Counted from the first letter of the stretch, positions 35,144 through 48,748 are shown. The stretch is 64,000 bases of DNA from Corynebacterium halotolerans YIM 70093 = DSM 44683 (GCF_000341345.1 NC_020302.1:1964075-2028074); one strand, 5' to 3'. Numbers and translations are program-made. Notes: a model not told the origin generated them from the letters alone.

Positions 35144-35779
35144 TCACAGGGTGTCCAACCAGTTCTCCAGGAGCTGGGCACCGGCGTCGCCGGACTTCTC
35201 GGGGTGGAACTGGGTGGCCCACAGCGGGCCGTTCTCCACGGCCGCGACGAAGCGGTCCCCGCCGTGCTCGGCCCAGGAGACGGTGGGCGCGGTGGTCAGC
35301 CCGTCGGTCTCGAGCACCCAGTCGCGCACACCGTAGGTGTGGACGAAGTAGAAGCGCTCGTCGTCGGGCAGGCCGGCGAACAACTGCGACTCGGCGCCAC
35401 GTTCGACGGTGTTCCACCCCATGTGGGGCAGGATCCGCGAGTGCAGGCGCTCGACGATGCCGGGCCACTCACCGCAGCCGGTGGATTCGACGCCGTGCTC
35501 GCTGCCGTGCTCGAAGAGGATCTGCATGCCCACGCAGATGCCGAGGACCGGGCGGCCGCCGGCCAGCCGCTCCCCGATCATGCGGGGGCCGTGGACCCGT
35601 TCCAGTCCCTCCATGCAGGCGGCGAAGGCGCCGACGCCGGGCACCAGCAGGCCGTCGGCGGCGAGCACCTCCTTCGGATCGGAGGTGATGGTGACGTCGG
35701 CTCCGACGCGTTCGACGGCGCGGTAGGCCGAACGCAGGTTTCCGGATCCGTAATCGAGCAGGGCGACGGTTTTTGCCAT
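35144..35779 (-). CDS. hisH: imidazole glycerol phosphate synthase, glutaminase subunit HisH
   Basis: Class-I glutamine amidotransferase that feeds ammonia to HisF. 211 residues with the nucleophile Cys in [11 protein letters not shown] and the His-x-Glu of the triad in [14 protein letters not shown] ends seven bases before the ATG at 35779, so the transcript is probably leaderless. It is followed by hisA, impA, hisF and hisI. Confidence 0.95.
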   Translation of the reverse strand: MAKTVALLDYGSGNLRSAYRAVERVGADVTITSDPKEVLAADGLLVPGVGAFAACMEGLERVHGPRMIGERLAGGRPVLGICVGMQILFEHGSEHGVESTGCGEWPGIVERLHSRILPHMGWNTVERGAESQLFAGLPDDERFYFVHTYGVRDWVLETDGLTTAPTVSWAEHGGDRFVAAVENGPLWATQFHPEKSGDAGAQLLENWLDTL

Positions 35780-35786
35780 GCCAGAA

Positions 35787-35792
35787 AGTCTA
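35787..35792 (-). promoter_or_regulatory. -10 hexamer TAGACT, probably leaderless hisH
   Basis: TAGACT on the minus strand ends seven bases before the hisH ATG. Confidence 0.5.
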
Positions 35793-35864
35793 GGGCACGA
35801 CGCAAATCACCCCCGTCACCGGCAGTGCACAAGATGCCGCCGCCCTGCTCTGCCGAGATGAGGT

Positions 35865-36086
35865 TCAGTCGACGGTGCCCGCGCCCGCGCCCGGGTTCCG
35901 CAGCCAGGCGCCGACCGCCCAGCCCGTGATCACGGCCAGTGCGACCGCCACCAGCCATTCGGCGGCGGTCGGCCAGTCGGCGAACAGGTCGAGCAGTCCC
36001 CGGGTGCCGAACACCACGACGAACACGGCCCCCACCGTCACCAGTCCGGTGTGCCGGCGCAGCCGCGCCTTCGTGTTCTCCTCCAC
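35865..36086 (-). CDS. small two-helix membrane protein
   Basis: 73 residues: a basic N-terminus (KARLRRH), two hydrophobic helices (GLVTVGAVFVVVFGTRGLL and EWLVAVALAVITGWAVGAWL), and a short Gly/Ala tail. Function unknown. A small membrane gene occupies this place upstream of hisH in C. glutamicum as I recall it. The GTG at 36086 has GGGGAG about seven bases upstream, and TAGAAT at 36129-36134 is a good -10. Confidence 0.7.
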   Translation of the reverse strand: MEENTKARLRRHTGLVTVGAVFVVVFGTRGLLDLFADWPTAAEWLVAVALAVITGWAVGAWLRNPGAGAGTVD

Positions 36087-36128
36087 CCGGGTCTCCCCTC
36101 GTTCCCGTCCACCGGTTGTTCCGCGTCG

Positions 36129-36134
36129 ATTCTA
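36129..36134 (-). promoter_or_regulatory. -10 hexamer TAGAAT for the small membrane gene/hisH block
   Basis: TAGAAT on the minus strand, 42 bp upstream of the GTG at 36086. It is close to consensus; no clear -35. Confidence 0.45.
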
Positions 36135-36177
36135 ACCGCGGGTTCCCGGTCGGGCAGCCTGCACGGGTGGCGCAGGC

Positions 36178-37629
36178 CTACGGGCGCCGGCCGGAATCGT
36201 TCTGGCCCGGCTCGACGGTCCCCGGCTCCACCGCGCCCGGCTCGTTCCAGCCCGGGTTCTCCGTGTCGCGGGTGATCAGCTCCTCGAACCCGACCGGTTC
36301 GGAGCCGACGGCCTTACGGCCCCGGCGCAGTGAGAACCGCCCGGCGACGGGCACCTGGCGCAGGCGGGCGCGGATATTGCCGTGCTCGGCGATGCGGTGG
36401 CGGCCGATCACGGCGTCGGCGACGGTGACGGCGATGCCGAGCACCACCACCAGCGCCCCGGTGCCGAAGGCCCCGGAGTAGGCCAGCTGGGCGGCCACCG
36501 CGCCGAAGATGAAGGAACCCAGACCGGTGCCGGCGTCAAAGGCCATGTTCCACACCGCGGAGGCCTCGGAGACCTTCGAACGCGGCAGGCGGTAGAACAT
36601 CGACAGCAGCGCCTCGTTCTGCACCGCGCCGAAACCGCCGCCGAACATGATGCCGGCGGCCACCAGCAGCCAGACGGACCAGCCGTTGGCCACCACGAGC
36701 GCCATGAGCGCCATGCCGGCGAAGCCGACCACCTGCGCCGGAATCATTGTCGTCCCGGGCAGACCACGGCGGTCGGCGACCATGCCGGCCAGGTAGCGGA
36801 AGACCATGGACGAGCCGCCGGTGATGGACAGCATCAGGCCGCCGATGACCGCGCCGGTGACGGGGTCGATCTCCCGTACGGCGGCCGGCAGGAAGGACGA
36901 GACCGCGCCGAAGCTCATGGACAGGGACGTCACGGCCAGCGCTGGGACGAGCACGAGTTTCCAGGTGGAGACCTCGGGCTGTCCGCGCTCCTCCGGGTGG
37001 CGGTAGGCCGAGGGGTCGGCCTTGGGGGCGGCCTTGAGCCGCGGGATGGCCAGGCACATGACGGCGGCGACCAGGGCGACAACCGCGGCGATGACGAAGA
37101 CGATGTCGAAGCCGGCCCGTTCCGCGATGGCCAGGCCCAGCGGCAGGCACAGCATCTGCGACAGGCCGATGAACACCCCCAGCATGCCGGTGGCCTTGCC
37201 CAGCAGGCGGACGGGGACGAGTTCGGCGATCAGCGCGGACTCGGCGACGGTCAGGGCACCGAAGCCGACGCCGCGCAGTGCGGAGAACAGCAGGACGATC
37301 CAGGCGTCCATGCCGAGGATGTGGCCGAGGGCCGGCACGCCGAGCATGAAGGCGGCGAAGACCATGACCGGGTTGTAGCCGAAGGTGCGCAGCATCTTCG
37401 GGGTGAGGATCTGGGTGAGCACCGTCGCCGCCATGAACACGCCGGTGGAGGCGCCGGCGAGGGTCTCGGACTGGCCGGCCTCGATGACGGCCAGCGGGAT
37501 GACGGGCAGCAGCAGTGACCACGCGCCGAATGCAGCGGCCACCGCGATGAGTGTGGGGACGAAACCGGGGGCCTTCCACATGCTGTCGAGCTGCTCGATC
37601 TCCGCCCGGGAAAGCCCTGTCGTCGTCAC
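36178..37629 (-). CDS. MFS transporter within the hisDCB operon
   Basis: 483 residues, about twelve transmembrane helices, and a hydrophilic C-terminal tail of ~70 residues rich in Arg then Pro/Glu. MFS-like patterns include GFGALTVAESALIAELVP and the loop RYLAGMVADRRG. The GTG start directly abuts the TAA stop of the upstream 70-residue gene, with no spacer, so translation is coupled. Its place at the end of hisD-hisC-hisB-(70 aa) suggests export or import of histidine or a related metabolite, but that is inference from position. Confidence 0.85.
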   Translation of the reverse strand: MTTTGLSRAEIEQLDSMWKAPGFVPTLIAVAAAFGAWSLLLPVIPLAVIEAGQSETLAGASTGVFMAATVLTQILTPKMLRTFGYNPVMVFAAFMLGVPALGHILGMDAWIVLLFSALRGVGFGALTVAESALIAELVPVRLLGKATGMLGVFIGLSQMLCLPLGLAIAERAGFDIVFVIAAVVALVAAVMCLAIPRLKAAPKADPSAYRHPEERGQPEVSTWKLVLVPALAVTSLSMSFGAVSSFLPAAVREIDPVTGAVIGGLMLSITGGSSMVFRYLAGMVADRRGLPGTTMIPAQVVGFAGMALMALVVANGWSVWLLVAAGIMFGGGFGAVQNEALLSMFYRLPRSKVSEASAVWNMAFDAGTGLGSFIFGAVAAQLAYSGAFGTGALVVVLGIAVTVADAVIGRHRIAEHGNIRARLRQVPVAGRFSLRRGRKAVGSEPVGFEELITRDTENPGWNEPGAVEPGTVEPGQNDSGRRP

Positions 37630-37842
37630 TTAAGTCATCGCTCCAATCATCCACAGGACCGCGGCAGCGAACGCGACCGCGGCGATCAGGGCCAGCACGA
37701 CAGTCAGGATTCTGCTGCCGTTCTGGTACGCCGACCAGGTGCCGCCGACCAGCAGTCCGGCGACGAGGAAGAGCAGGTAGATCAACCAGTTGTCACCGGA
37801 CCCACCATCCTGATCCTGGGCAATCCTAACAAGTTCCGGCAC
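37630..37842 (-). CDS. small two-helix membrane protein in the his operon
   Basis: 70 residues with two hydrophobic helices (WLIYLLFLVAGLLVGGTW and ILTVVLALIAAVAFAAAVLWMI). Function unknown. It starts at GTG 37842, three bases after the hisB stop, and its TAA touches the start of the MFS gene. A small gene of this kind sits at the same place in the C. glutamicum hisDCB operon. The coupling suggests it assists the MFS protein. Confidence 0.75.
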   Translation of the reverse strand: MPELVRIAQDQDGGSGDNWLIYLLFLVAGLLVGGTWSAYQNGSRILTVVLALIAAVAFAAAVLWMIGAMT

Positions 37843-37845
37843 GGT

Positions 37846-38460
37846 CTACAGCGCCCCCTTCGTGGACGGCACTCCGGTGACGCGGGCGTCGATCTCCACG
37901 GCCTCGCGCAGCGCACGGGCCACGGCCTTGTACTCGGCCTCGGTGATGTGGTGCGGATCGCGGCCGTGGTGGCAGATCACGTGCAGGGTGATGCGCGAGT
38001 TCAGCGCCAGGGTCTCGAAGAAGTGCTCGTTGATCACGGTGGCGTAGTGCCCGCCGATGACGGAGGTGAGCAGGTGGTCGGGTTCGCCCTTCATGACGAA
38101 GTAGGGCCGGCCCGAGATATCGACGACCGCCTCGACGAGGGTCTCGTCCATCGGCAGCTGGCGGGAGCCGAAGCGGCGGATGCCGGCCTTGTCGCCGACG
38201 GCGTCGAGCAGCGCCCGGCCCAGCACGATGGCGGTGTCCTCGACGGTGTGGTGGGCGTCGATCTCGGTGTCGCCCTTGGCGTGGACGGTCAGGTCGAAGC
38301 TGCCGTGCACGCCGAAGGCGGTGAGCATGTGGTCGAAGAACGGCAGACCGGTGTCGATGTCGACTTTTCCGGTGCCGTCGAGGTTGATCTCGACCGTGAT
38401 GTCGGACTCGGAGGTGGTGCGCGTGGCGCGGCCGATCCGGGCTGCGGGGGTCTCAGCCAT
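37846..38460 (-). CDS. hisB: imidazoleglycerol-phosphate dehydratase
   Basis: Dehydrates imidazole glycerol phosphate to imidazole acetol phosphate. 204 residues, mono-functional (no phosphatase domain). Manganese-binding His clusters are intact: [25 protein letters not shown] and [17 protein letters not shown]. It follows hisC by ten bases. Confidence 0.97.
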   Translation of the reverse strand: MAETPAARIGRATRTTSESDITVEINLDGTGKVDIDTGLPFFDHMLTAFGVHGSFDLTVHAKGDTEIDAHHTVEDTAIVLGRALLDAVGDKAGIRRFGSRQLPMDETLVEAVVDISGRPYFVMKGEPDHLLTSVIGGHYATVINEHFFETLALNSRITLHVICHHGRDPHHITEAEYKAVARALREAVEIDARVTGVPSTKGAL

Positions 38461-38470
38461 GGGTTTCTCC

Positions 38471-40926
<2,456 letters not shown>

Positions 40927-41010
40927 CGGGTGAGATCCCCTCGTTCGGTGTGACTGGGACGCCGGGGTGCCAGGTCAGGGGCGGCTGGCCGCCTGCGGGC
41001 ACCACGTGAA
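40927..41010 (-). promoter_or_regulatory. structured hisD leader
   Basis: Between the probable transcription start (~41008) and hisD lies an ~80-nt leader. On the RNA strand GGTGCC (41003-40998) can pair with GGCACC (40971-40966), enclosing a second hairpin GGCGG-CCAG-CCGCC. The ribosome site GAGGGGATCTC can also fold on itself. C. glutamicum hisD is reported to have a regulatory 5' region, but this one is shorter and I see no certain T-box. Confidence 0.4.
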
Positions 41011-41014
41011 ATCC

Positions 41015-41020
41015 ATTGTA
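41015..41020 (-). promoter_or_regulatory. -10 hexamer TACAAT for hisDCB
   Basis: TACAAT on the minus strand, one mismatch from TATAAT, 89 bp upstream of the hisD ATG. The -35 region (CCGGAA) is weak. Confidence 0.5.
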
Positions 41021-41154
41021 GGACGCTGCCCCACCCGTTCCGGCACCCGTGTCCGGGGCGGGCTCTACACTGGGGGTCTACAGTCCCCCGTCAGGCGGGG
41101 CGAGGGTGGCGCCCGTGCGGTGGCCGCCCGCAATCAGGATCGGAGAGTGAGCAG

Positions 41155-42591
41155 GTGAGCAGGCGATCATCAGGCGAGTCCGGTGAGCAGTACAACCGGC
41201 CGGTCCCGGTGACCCTGACGAGGGTGTACGTGGCGGCCGAGAGCTACGGCTTCCACAGTTACATCGGAGCCGACCGGCTCGTGTTCCCGTGGCGGGACCA
41301 TCTGGTCACGGTCTACGTGGACGACCGCAACCCGCAGGCGCTGGTCTTCGACACGGATCTGCGGATCATGCTCGAGATGGGCGACATCGGTGAACTGGCG
41401 CCGCTGGTCAACACGTGGAACCGGGAGCGGCTGGGGCCCACCCTGTCGCTGCGGGTCGGCGATGCCGGGGAGATCACCGTCCACGCGCGTTCCAGCATCC
41501 TCATCGGCACCGGCGTCAGCGACGAGCAGCTGGCCGAGAGCGTCCGTGGTGCGATGGAGACCTCGCTGCTGGCGGTCACCCACCTGGCGGTGACCTTCCC
41601 GGAGCTGGCACTGCCGGATTCCGACGACCCCGCCGACGACCTGGAGCTCCACCGCAACGAGCAGGACAGCGCCGCCATCGACGGTCCCCTCCCACGGGAG
41701 CGGCACCACCGGGCCTTCGACGACGACGCGACGGTCGAGGAGCTGCTGGCCGCCCTGCCCGGTGAGGACTGGGACGACACGGACAATCCGGACAGCGCTG
41801 AGGGCGGATCGCCGCCCGGTTCCTCCTGGCGGCAGGAGGAGAACCCCGATCAACCGGGGCTGTTCCCGCCCCCGGAGGAGACTCCCCCGCTGTTCCATCT
41901 CGACGACGTCGACGCCTCCCGGTTCGCCGGCCGCGCCCGCCGCCGGGCTCACGGCATCGAGGAATTCGACCTGTTCGGCGAGCCCGTCAGTCCCCGTGAG
42001 GGCGAGGACGACGCCGGGGAGGACGCGGACACCGGCCGCTACGACGAGGTCTACCTCGACGGGGAGCCGGACACCGACTACGTCTTCTTCCCCGAGCCCG
42101 ATGAGGAGCACCTCCCGATGATGAACAGGCACCACGACGGCTCTGACCATTCCAACCCGCAGCTGCCCGGGCCGGTGACCATCGACCGCATCCGCGGCAT
42201 GCTGATGGAGCTGGGCGTCGAGAAGACCCAGGGCGGCGACGAGGTGATCGTCGCGTGGATCAATGAGGTGCTCTTCGGGTTCTTCGTCGACAACGGCCCC
42301 AGCTACCTGGTCAAGGGGCACTGGGACCCGAACCTGGATCCGGAGACGGATTTCCTCCGGATGTTCCTGCTGTGCAACGACTGGAACGAGGCGTCGATCA
42401 GCACGAAGGCGTTCTGCCACGAGGACGCCGACGGCCTGCAGGTGCGCGTGGAGTTCACCACCCCCGTCGGCGAGGGACTCAACGACGCCCAGCTGGAGCA
42501 CAATACGGCGGTGGCCATCAACCAGGTCCTCCACGCCATCGACTCGATCAGCACGGACGCCACCGGCGAGTCCGCCGTCCACTGGCCCTGA
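41155..42591 (+). CDS. protein with two YbjN-type domains
   Basis: 478 residues. The N-terminal ~150 (YGFHSYIGADRLVFPW...) and C-terminal ~140 residues (TIDRIRGMLMELGVEKTQGGDEVIVAWI...) each resemble a YbjN sensory-transduction-like domain. They are joined by ~180 residues of acidic, Pro-rich linker. The copies share the pattern of a short strand-rich start, an aromatic-rich middle and WN/NDWN segments. Function unknown; YbjN domains resemble type III secretion chaperones in fold. Start GTG 41155 with GGAGA upstream; divergent from hisD. Confidence 0.75.
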   Translation: MSRRSSGESGEQYNRPVPVTLTRVYVAAESYGFHSYIGADRLVFPWRDHLVTVYVDDRNPQALVFDTDLRIMLEMGDIGELAPLVNTWNRERLGPTLSLRVGDAGEITVHARSSILIGTGVSDEQLAESVRGAMETSLLAVTHLAVTFPELALPDSDDPADDLELHRNEQDSAAIDGPLPRERHHRAFDDDATVEELLAALPGEDWDDTDNPDSAEGGSPPGSSWRQEENPDQPGLFPPPEETPPLFHLDDVDASRFAGRARRRAHGIEEFDLFGEPVSPREGEDDAGEDADTGRYDEVYLDGEPDTDYVFFPEPDEEHLPMMNRHHDGSDHSNPQLPGPVTIDRIRGMLMELGVEKTQGGDEVIVAWINEVLFGFFVDNGPSYLVKGHWDPNLDPETDFLRMFLLCNDWNEASISTKAFCHEDADGLQVRVEFTTPVGEGLNDAQLEHNTAVAINQVLHAIDSISTDATGESAVHWP

Positions 42592-42606
42592 CCGCGGTGC
42601 GGGGGC

Positions 42607-43494
42607 TCAGTCGAAGTCGAGCCCCAGGTCCAGGGCGGGCGCGGAGTGCGTCAGCGAGCCGACGGCCAGGAAATCCACCCCGCAACGCGCATAGTCGGCG
42701 GCCACGTCGAGGGTGAGTCCCCCGGATGCCTCGAGGAGGACCTCGGGGGCGACCTTGTTGCGGCGCTGGACGGCGGTCTGGACGGCCCAGGGCTCGAAGT
42801 TGTCGAGCATGATCTCGTCCGGCTTCTCCGGCAGGAGCGCCTCGAACTGCTCGAGGGTGTCGACCTCGACCTCGCACCACTTGTCCGGGAAGGCCTCGCG
42901 GACCGCGCGGAAGGCCGCCACGACCCCGCCGGCGGCGATGACGTGGTTGTCCTTGATCAGCGCCCGGTCGCCGAGCCCGAGGCGGTGGTTGACTCCCCCA
43001 CCTACGCGCACCGCGTACTTCTGGAGCATCCGCAGACCCGGGAGCGTCTTGCGGGAGTCCCGGATCCGCACGCCGGTCCCCTCGACGGCGTCGACCCAGG
43101 CGGCGGTGGCCGTCGCGATGCCGGACAGATGGGTCACCAGGTTGAGCAGGGTGCGCTCGGCGGTGAGCAGGTCACGGGTCTCCGCGTCGATGCGGGCCAC
43201 CACCTCCCCGGCCCCGATGCGCGTGCCGTCGGCGGCGACCTCCTCGACGCTGAAGCCGGCGGTGGCGACCTGCGCGAGCACCCGCTCCACGATGAAGACA
43301 CCGGCGACGGTGCCGGGCCGGCGGGAGACGATCCGGGCGGTGGAGCGGTGTCCGGACGGCACGGTCGCCTGGGTGGTCACGTCGGGGCCGTAGGCGAGAT
43401 CCTCCTGGAGCGCGGCGGCGACCAGACGGTTGACGTCCTCCCGGTCGACCTCCGCGGTCGGGAAGGAACGGCGGTGCTGTGCATCAGACGTCAT
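42607..43494 (-). CDS. nadC: nicotinate-nucleotide pyrophosphorylase (carboxylating)
   Basis: Quinolinate phosphoribosyltransferase of de novo NAD synthesis. 295 residues. Motifs RDSRKTLPGLRMLQKYAV and GGGVNHRLGLGDRALIKDNH carry the substrate-binding Arg/Lys residues, and LLEASGGL is near the C-terminus. I chose ATG 43494; a GTG at 43500 would share a base with the TAG of the upstream membrane gene. nadA and nadB are not in the window. It is convergent with the YbjN gene, 15 bp apart. Confidence 0.94.
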   Translation of the reverse strand: MTSDAQHRRSFPTAEVDREDVNRLVAAALQEDLAYGPDVTTQATVPSGHRSTARIVSRRPGTVAGVFIVERVLAQVATAGFSVEEVAADGTRIGAGEVVARIDAETRDLLTAERTLLNLVTHLSGIATATAAWVDAVEGTGVRIRDSRKTLPGLRMLQKYAVRVGGGVNHRLGLGDRALIKDNHVIAAGGVVAAFRAVREAFPDKWCEVEVDTLEQFEALLPEKPDEIMLDNFEPWAVQTAVQRRNKVAPEVLLEASGGLTLDVAADYARCGVDFLAVGSLTHSAPALDLGLDFD

Positions 43495-43499
43495 GGCCA

Positions 43500-44120
43500 C
43501 TACCCTACCGAGACCGGATCCGGCTCCTCTTCAGGGGTGACGAGCGCCGCGCACCAGTACGTCAGGGCCGCCATGAACGGTGCGGCGGCCATGCCGATGC
43601 CGGGCGAGAAGCCGGGCACCAGGCTCACGCGGGTCCCCACCGCCACGGTCTCCGGGTCCGGGAGAGGGTGCACCATCCCGGCGGTGATCATCCCGGCCTG
43701 GTGGAAGGCCAGGGAGGACAGGACCGTCACCACGAGCAGCCACAGCATCATGCCCGGCCCGCGGGTGCGCGGTGAGAGGCTGAACACCGTCAACGCCACG
43801 GCCGAAGAGAGTAGCCCGGTGGTGACCACGAAGCTGATGAAGGAGGTGAACTCGACGTCGAAGGCCCGGTCGAGCAGGACTCCGCCGTCCTCGGCGACGG
43901 TGCCGCGGTAGGCGGGACGCAGCAGCCCCCACACCGCCCCGCCGACGGTGAACAGGACGAGACAGACAGCGAGCAGCCCCGCTCCGGCGCCGAGTGTGCG
44001 GGGCACACGGGCGGCGCGGGGACGCGGGGCTGCTGTGGCTGTGACCGTGGGGGCGGCGGGGACCTCGGGCGTGACCGGGTGCTCCCGGCCCCCCGTGGTG
44101 GACTGTCCGGACTCGCTCAT
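43500..44120 (-). CDS. integral membrane protein, unknown
   Basis: 206 residues with four predicted helices (GAGAGLLAVCLVLFTVGGAVWGLL, FISFVVTTGLLSSAVALTVF, MMLWLLVVTVLSSLAFHQAGMI, MAAAPFMAALTYWCAALV) after a Thr/Pro/Ala-rich N-terminus. It resembles DUF2567-type actinobacterial membrane proteins, but I am not sure of that. ATG 44120 lacks a clear ribosome site; a longer start is possible. It directly precedes nadC on the same strand. Confidence 0.65.
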   Translation of the reverse strand: MSESGQSTTGGREHPVTPEVPAAPTVTATAAPRPRAARVPRTLGAGAGLLAVCLVLFTVGGAVWGLLRPAYRGTVAEDGGVLLDRAFDVEFTSFISFVVTTGLLSSAVALTVFSLSPRTRGPGMMLWLLVVTVLSSLAFHQAGMITAGMVHPLPDPETVAVGTRVSLVPGFSPGIGMAAAPFMAALTYWCAALVTPEEEPDPVSVG

Positions 44121-44155
44121 GGAAGGACAGGCTACCCCAGGCAACCGCCCGGGGA

Positions 44156-44890
44156 TTAGTTGCAGAACTTCCAGGTGCCGCCCTCACGCTGGAAGCGCTG
44201 GGTCGCGGTCTCGGTCTCGCCGCCGGAGGAGGCGGTGACCGTGGCGGAGGCGGTGTCGCCGTCGACCCGGACGTCCGTCACGGAGTCGATGCGCGGCTGG
44301 GCGTTGACGTAGGTCGGCAGCTGGTTCAGCGGCATATCCGGGATGCCGGTGAAGTCGTAGTAGGCCTCGCGGTCGCCCTGGGCGTCGAGCACGGCGCTGC
44401 AGGTGTTGTCCGGCAGGTAGCGCAGGAAGTTGTGGACGGTGGTGGTCTCGTACATGCCCCGGAGCAGGCCCTCGATCGCGGCGCGGTCGGCCTCGTTGGC
44501 CGGGCCGCCGCTCTCGACGGGGGCGAGCTGGGCGTAGTTCAGCTGGCTGGGGGAGAAGGCCTCATCCAGTGCCGCGGCCGGATCGGCGTCCGGCGTCACC
44601 GTCTCACCCTGCGGGTCCGCGGCGGCGCCCTGGGGCGCAGGGTCAACCTCCCGTCCCCGCTCGGAGTTCTCGTCGGGATCCTCCTCGGGGGCCTCCTCCG
44701 TGGAGGTCTCCTCCGTGGTGGCCTCCTCGGTGGTGGTCTCCTCGGTGGTGGTGGCGCTCGTTTCGGCGGTGGTCGTGGTGGCGGTGTCCTCGGCGGGTTC
44801 CTCCGCCTCGGAGCCGCAGGCGACCAACGTCAGGGGAGCCGCGAGAACGAGCGCGACGAAGGTTTTCTTGGCGGTAGCGGAAAGCGACAC
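44156..44890 (-). CDS. secreted lipoprotein, unknown
   Basis: 244 residues. A positively charged N-terminus, hydrophobic core and lipobox LVAC give lipidation at Cys25, a substrate for Lgt. Residues ~28-105 are a Thr/Glu-rich linker with ETTTEE-like repeats. The C-terminal ~130 residues form a compact domain with Cys in PDNTCSAV and a final KFCN, possibly a disulfide, like NTF2-type low-molecular-weight lipoproteins. GTG 44890 has AGGAGA eight bases upstream. Function unknown; anchored to the outer face of the membrane. Confidence 0.82.
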   Translation of the reverse strand: MSLSATAKKTFVALVLAAPLTLVACGSEAEEPAEDTATTTTAETSATTTEETTTEEATTEETSTEEAPEEDPDENSERGREVDPAPQGAAADPQGETVTPDADPAAALDEAFSPSQLNYAQLAPVESGGPANEADRAAIEGLLRGMYETTTVHNFLRYLPDNTCSAVLDAQGDREAYYDFTGIPDMPLNQLPTYVNAQPRIDSVTDVRVDGDTASATVTASSGGETETATQRFQREGGTWKFCN

Positions 44891-45061
44891 TGACTGTCTC
44901 CTGGGTCTGATCTGCGCGGGAACAAAAAAGGGGGCGCACGGATCCGGAACGCACGCGTGGCCCGAACTTTATCAACCGTCCATCCTCCCTGTCTTATCTG
45001 CGGCTGTGAATATTCTGGGAATTGTTGCAGGGGGAAGTGCCTTCCCCGACCCACCCCCCGG

Positions 45062-45067
45062 TAGGCT
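45062..45067 (+). promoter_or_regulatory. -10 hexamer TAGGCT, probably leaderless TetR gene
   Basis: TAGGCT ends seven bases before the GTG at 45075 and fixes the start of a gene that would otherwise read far upstream. Confidence 0.5.
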
Positions 45068-45074
45068 CGACCCC

Positions 45075-45656
45075 GTGCAGTTGTCCCGGGATTCGATCAT
45101 CGCCGCGGCCCTGGAGATTCTCGACTCCTTTGGCCTGGCAGACATGACCATGCGCCGGGTGGCCTCCCAGCTGGGGGTCGCCCCGGGCGCACTCTACTGG
45201 CACGTCGCCAACAAGCAGGAACTCATCGCCGCGATCGCCGAGCGGATCATCACCCCCACCCTCCCCCCTGATCCGGGTCTGGACACCCCGGCGGGCCTCT
45301 GCACCCGGCTCCGGGAGGCGCTGCTGTCCCGCCGGGACGGCGCCGAGCTCGTGGGCGCGGCCCTATCACAGCCGGACTCGGCGACACGCGCGGACGTCGA
45401 GAAGCAGCTCGCGCTCACCCTGACCCCCTACCGCCTGGACGCCGACGACGAACGCGTCGGGGCGGCGACCCTGCTGCACCTGGTGCTCGGATCCACGACC
45501 CTGGAGCAGGCCCGGAGGCAGCTCGCCGAGGCCACCGCGGCGGGGGACGGACAGCCCCCGGAAACGACATCGACCACGGAGACGGCGGACGCGGATTTCC
45601 GGCGCGGCATCGAGCTGTGCCTGGCAGGACTGGCGGGCGTCGGCGAAGCCCGGTAA
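45075..45656 (+). CDS. TetR family transcriptional regulator
   Basis: 193 residues. The N-terminal helix-turn-helix is MRRVASQLGVAPGALYWHVANKQELIAAIAERI. The ligand-binding half is Ala/Leu/Thr-rich with TDVEKQLALTLTPYRL-like helices and no recognisable effector site. I start it at GTG 45075 (VQLSRDSIIAAALEIL), supported by the leaderless -10; the in-frame codons upstream cross the divergent lipoprotein promoter. Neighbours are the divergent lipoprotein and glgX 31 bp downstream; either could be a target. Confidence 0.85.
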   Translation: MQLSRDSIIAAALEILDSFGLADMTMRRVASQLGVAPGALYWHVANKQELIAAIAERIITPTLPPDPGLDTPAGLCTRLREALLSRRDGAELVGAALSQPDSATRADVEKQLALTLTPYRLDADDERVGAATLLHLVLGSTTLEQARRQLAEATAAGDGQPPETTSTTETADADFRRGIELCLAGLAGVGEAR

Positions 45657-45673
45657 AGCCCGCCGCAACCAAG

Positions 45674-45679
45674 TATGAT
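45674..45679 (+). promoter_or_regulatory. -10 hexamer TATGAT, probably leaderless glgX
   Basis: TATGAT, near consensus, ends eight bases before the glgX ATG. Confidence 0.55.
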
Positions 45680-45687
45680 TTGGCCCC

Positions 45688-48294
<2,607 letters not shown>

Positions 48295-48310
48295 TCACCG
48301 ACAAACCGTC

Positions 48311-48361
48311 ACACCGCACGGAGACGGGGCCGGACCGCCGGCTCAGGCCTCCGTGCGGTGT
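48311..48361. terminator. hairpin at the glgX/HxlR convergent ends
   Basis: Perfect 12-bp arms ACACCGCACGGA (48311-48322) and TCCGTGCGGTGT (48350-48361). One arm lies inside the last codons of the HxlR gene, so the stem also overlaps coding sequence. Likely a shared terminator. Confidence 0.55.
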
Positions 48362-48735
48362 TCGGCGATCCGGGACATGTTCGCCACGGTCCACTCGTAC
48401 AGGCCGCGGAGGGCGGGCAGTGCGCTGCGCCCCAGGTCCGTGAGGTCGTAGACCACGCGCGGCGGGATTTCGGTGTGGGCGGTGCGGTTGACCAGCCCGT
48501 CGACGGTCAGCGTGCGCAGCCGCTGGGAGAGCATCTTCTGGGAGATGCCGTCGACGGTGTGCTCGATCTCCCCGTAACGCAGGGGCCGGTCCTCGAGCGC
48601 GAGCAGGATGAGGATGGCCCACTTGTCACCGATCGAATCGAGCAGCCGACGGGACGGGCACGCGCGGCTGAAGGGGTTCCAGTCCTGGGGTGCCGGGTTT
48701 CCCCTTCCGGAACCGGTGGTCGTCAAGTCAGTCAT
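48343..48735 (-). CDS. HxlR family transcriptional regulator
   Basis: 130 residues, winged helix of the HxlR/DUF24 type. Core: RACPSRRLLDSIGDKWAILIL, RYGEIEHTVDGISQKMLSQRLRTL and a wing segment ending IPPRVVYDLTDLG. The single Cys in ACPSRR is at the place used for redox sensing in HypR/QorR-like members. TAGAGT ends seven bases before ATG 48735 (leaderless). It is divergent from an oxidoreductase gene, the usual target of such regulators. Confidence 0.88.
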   Translation of the reverse strand: MTDLTTTGSGRGNPAPQDWNPFSRACPSRRLLDSIGDKWAILILLALEDRPLRYGEIEHTVDGISQKMLSQRLRTLTVDGLVNRTAHTEIPPRVVYDLTDLGRSALPALRGLYEWTVANMSRIAEHRTEA

Positions 48736-48742
48736 GGATGGA

Positions 48743-48748
48743 ACTCTA
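48743..48748 (-). promoter_or_regulatory. -10 hexamer TAGAGT, probably leaderless HxlR gene
   Basis: TAGAGT on the minus strand ends seven bases before the HxlR ATG. It lies in the 99-bp divergent region, whose AT-rich middle (TTTACTGTACTTTGG) is the likely operator zone. Confidence 0.45.

Noticed and set aside
40927..41010. T-box riboswitch in the hisD leader
   Set aside because: A TGGCACC string resembles the T-box core, but the variable base does not fit the usual discriminator of tRNA-His, and no specifier loop was found.
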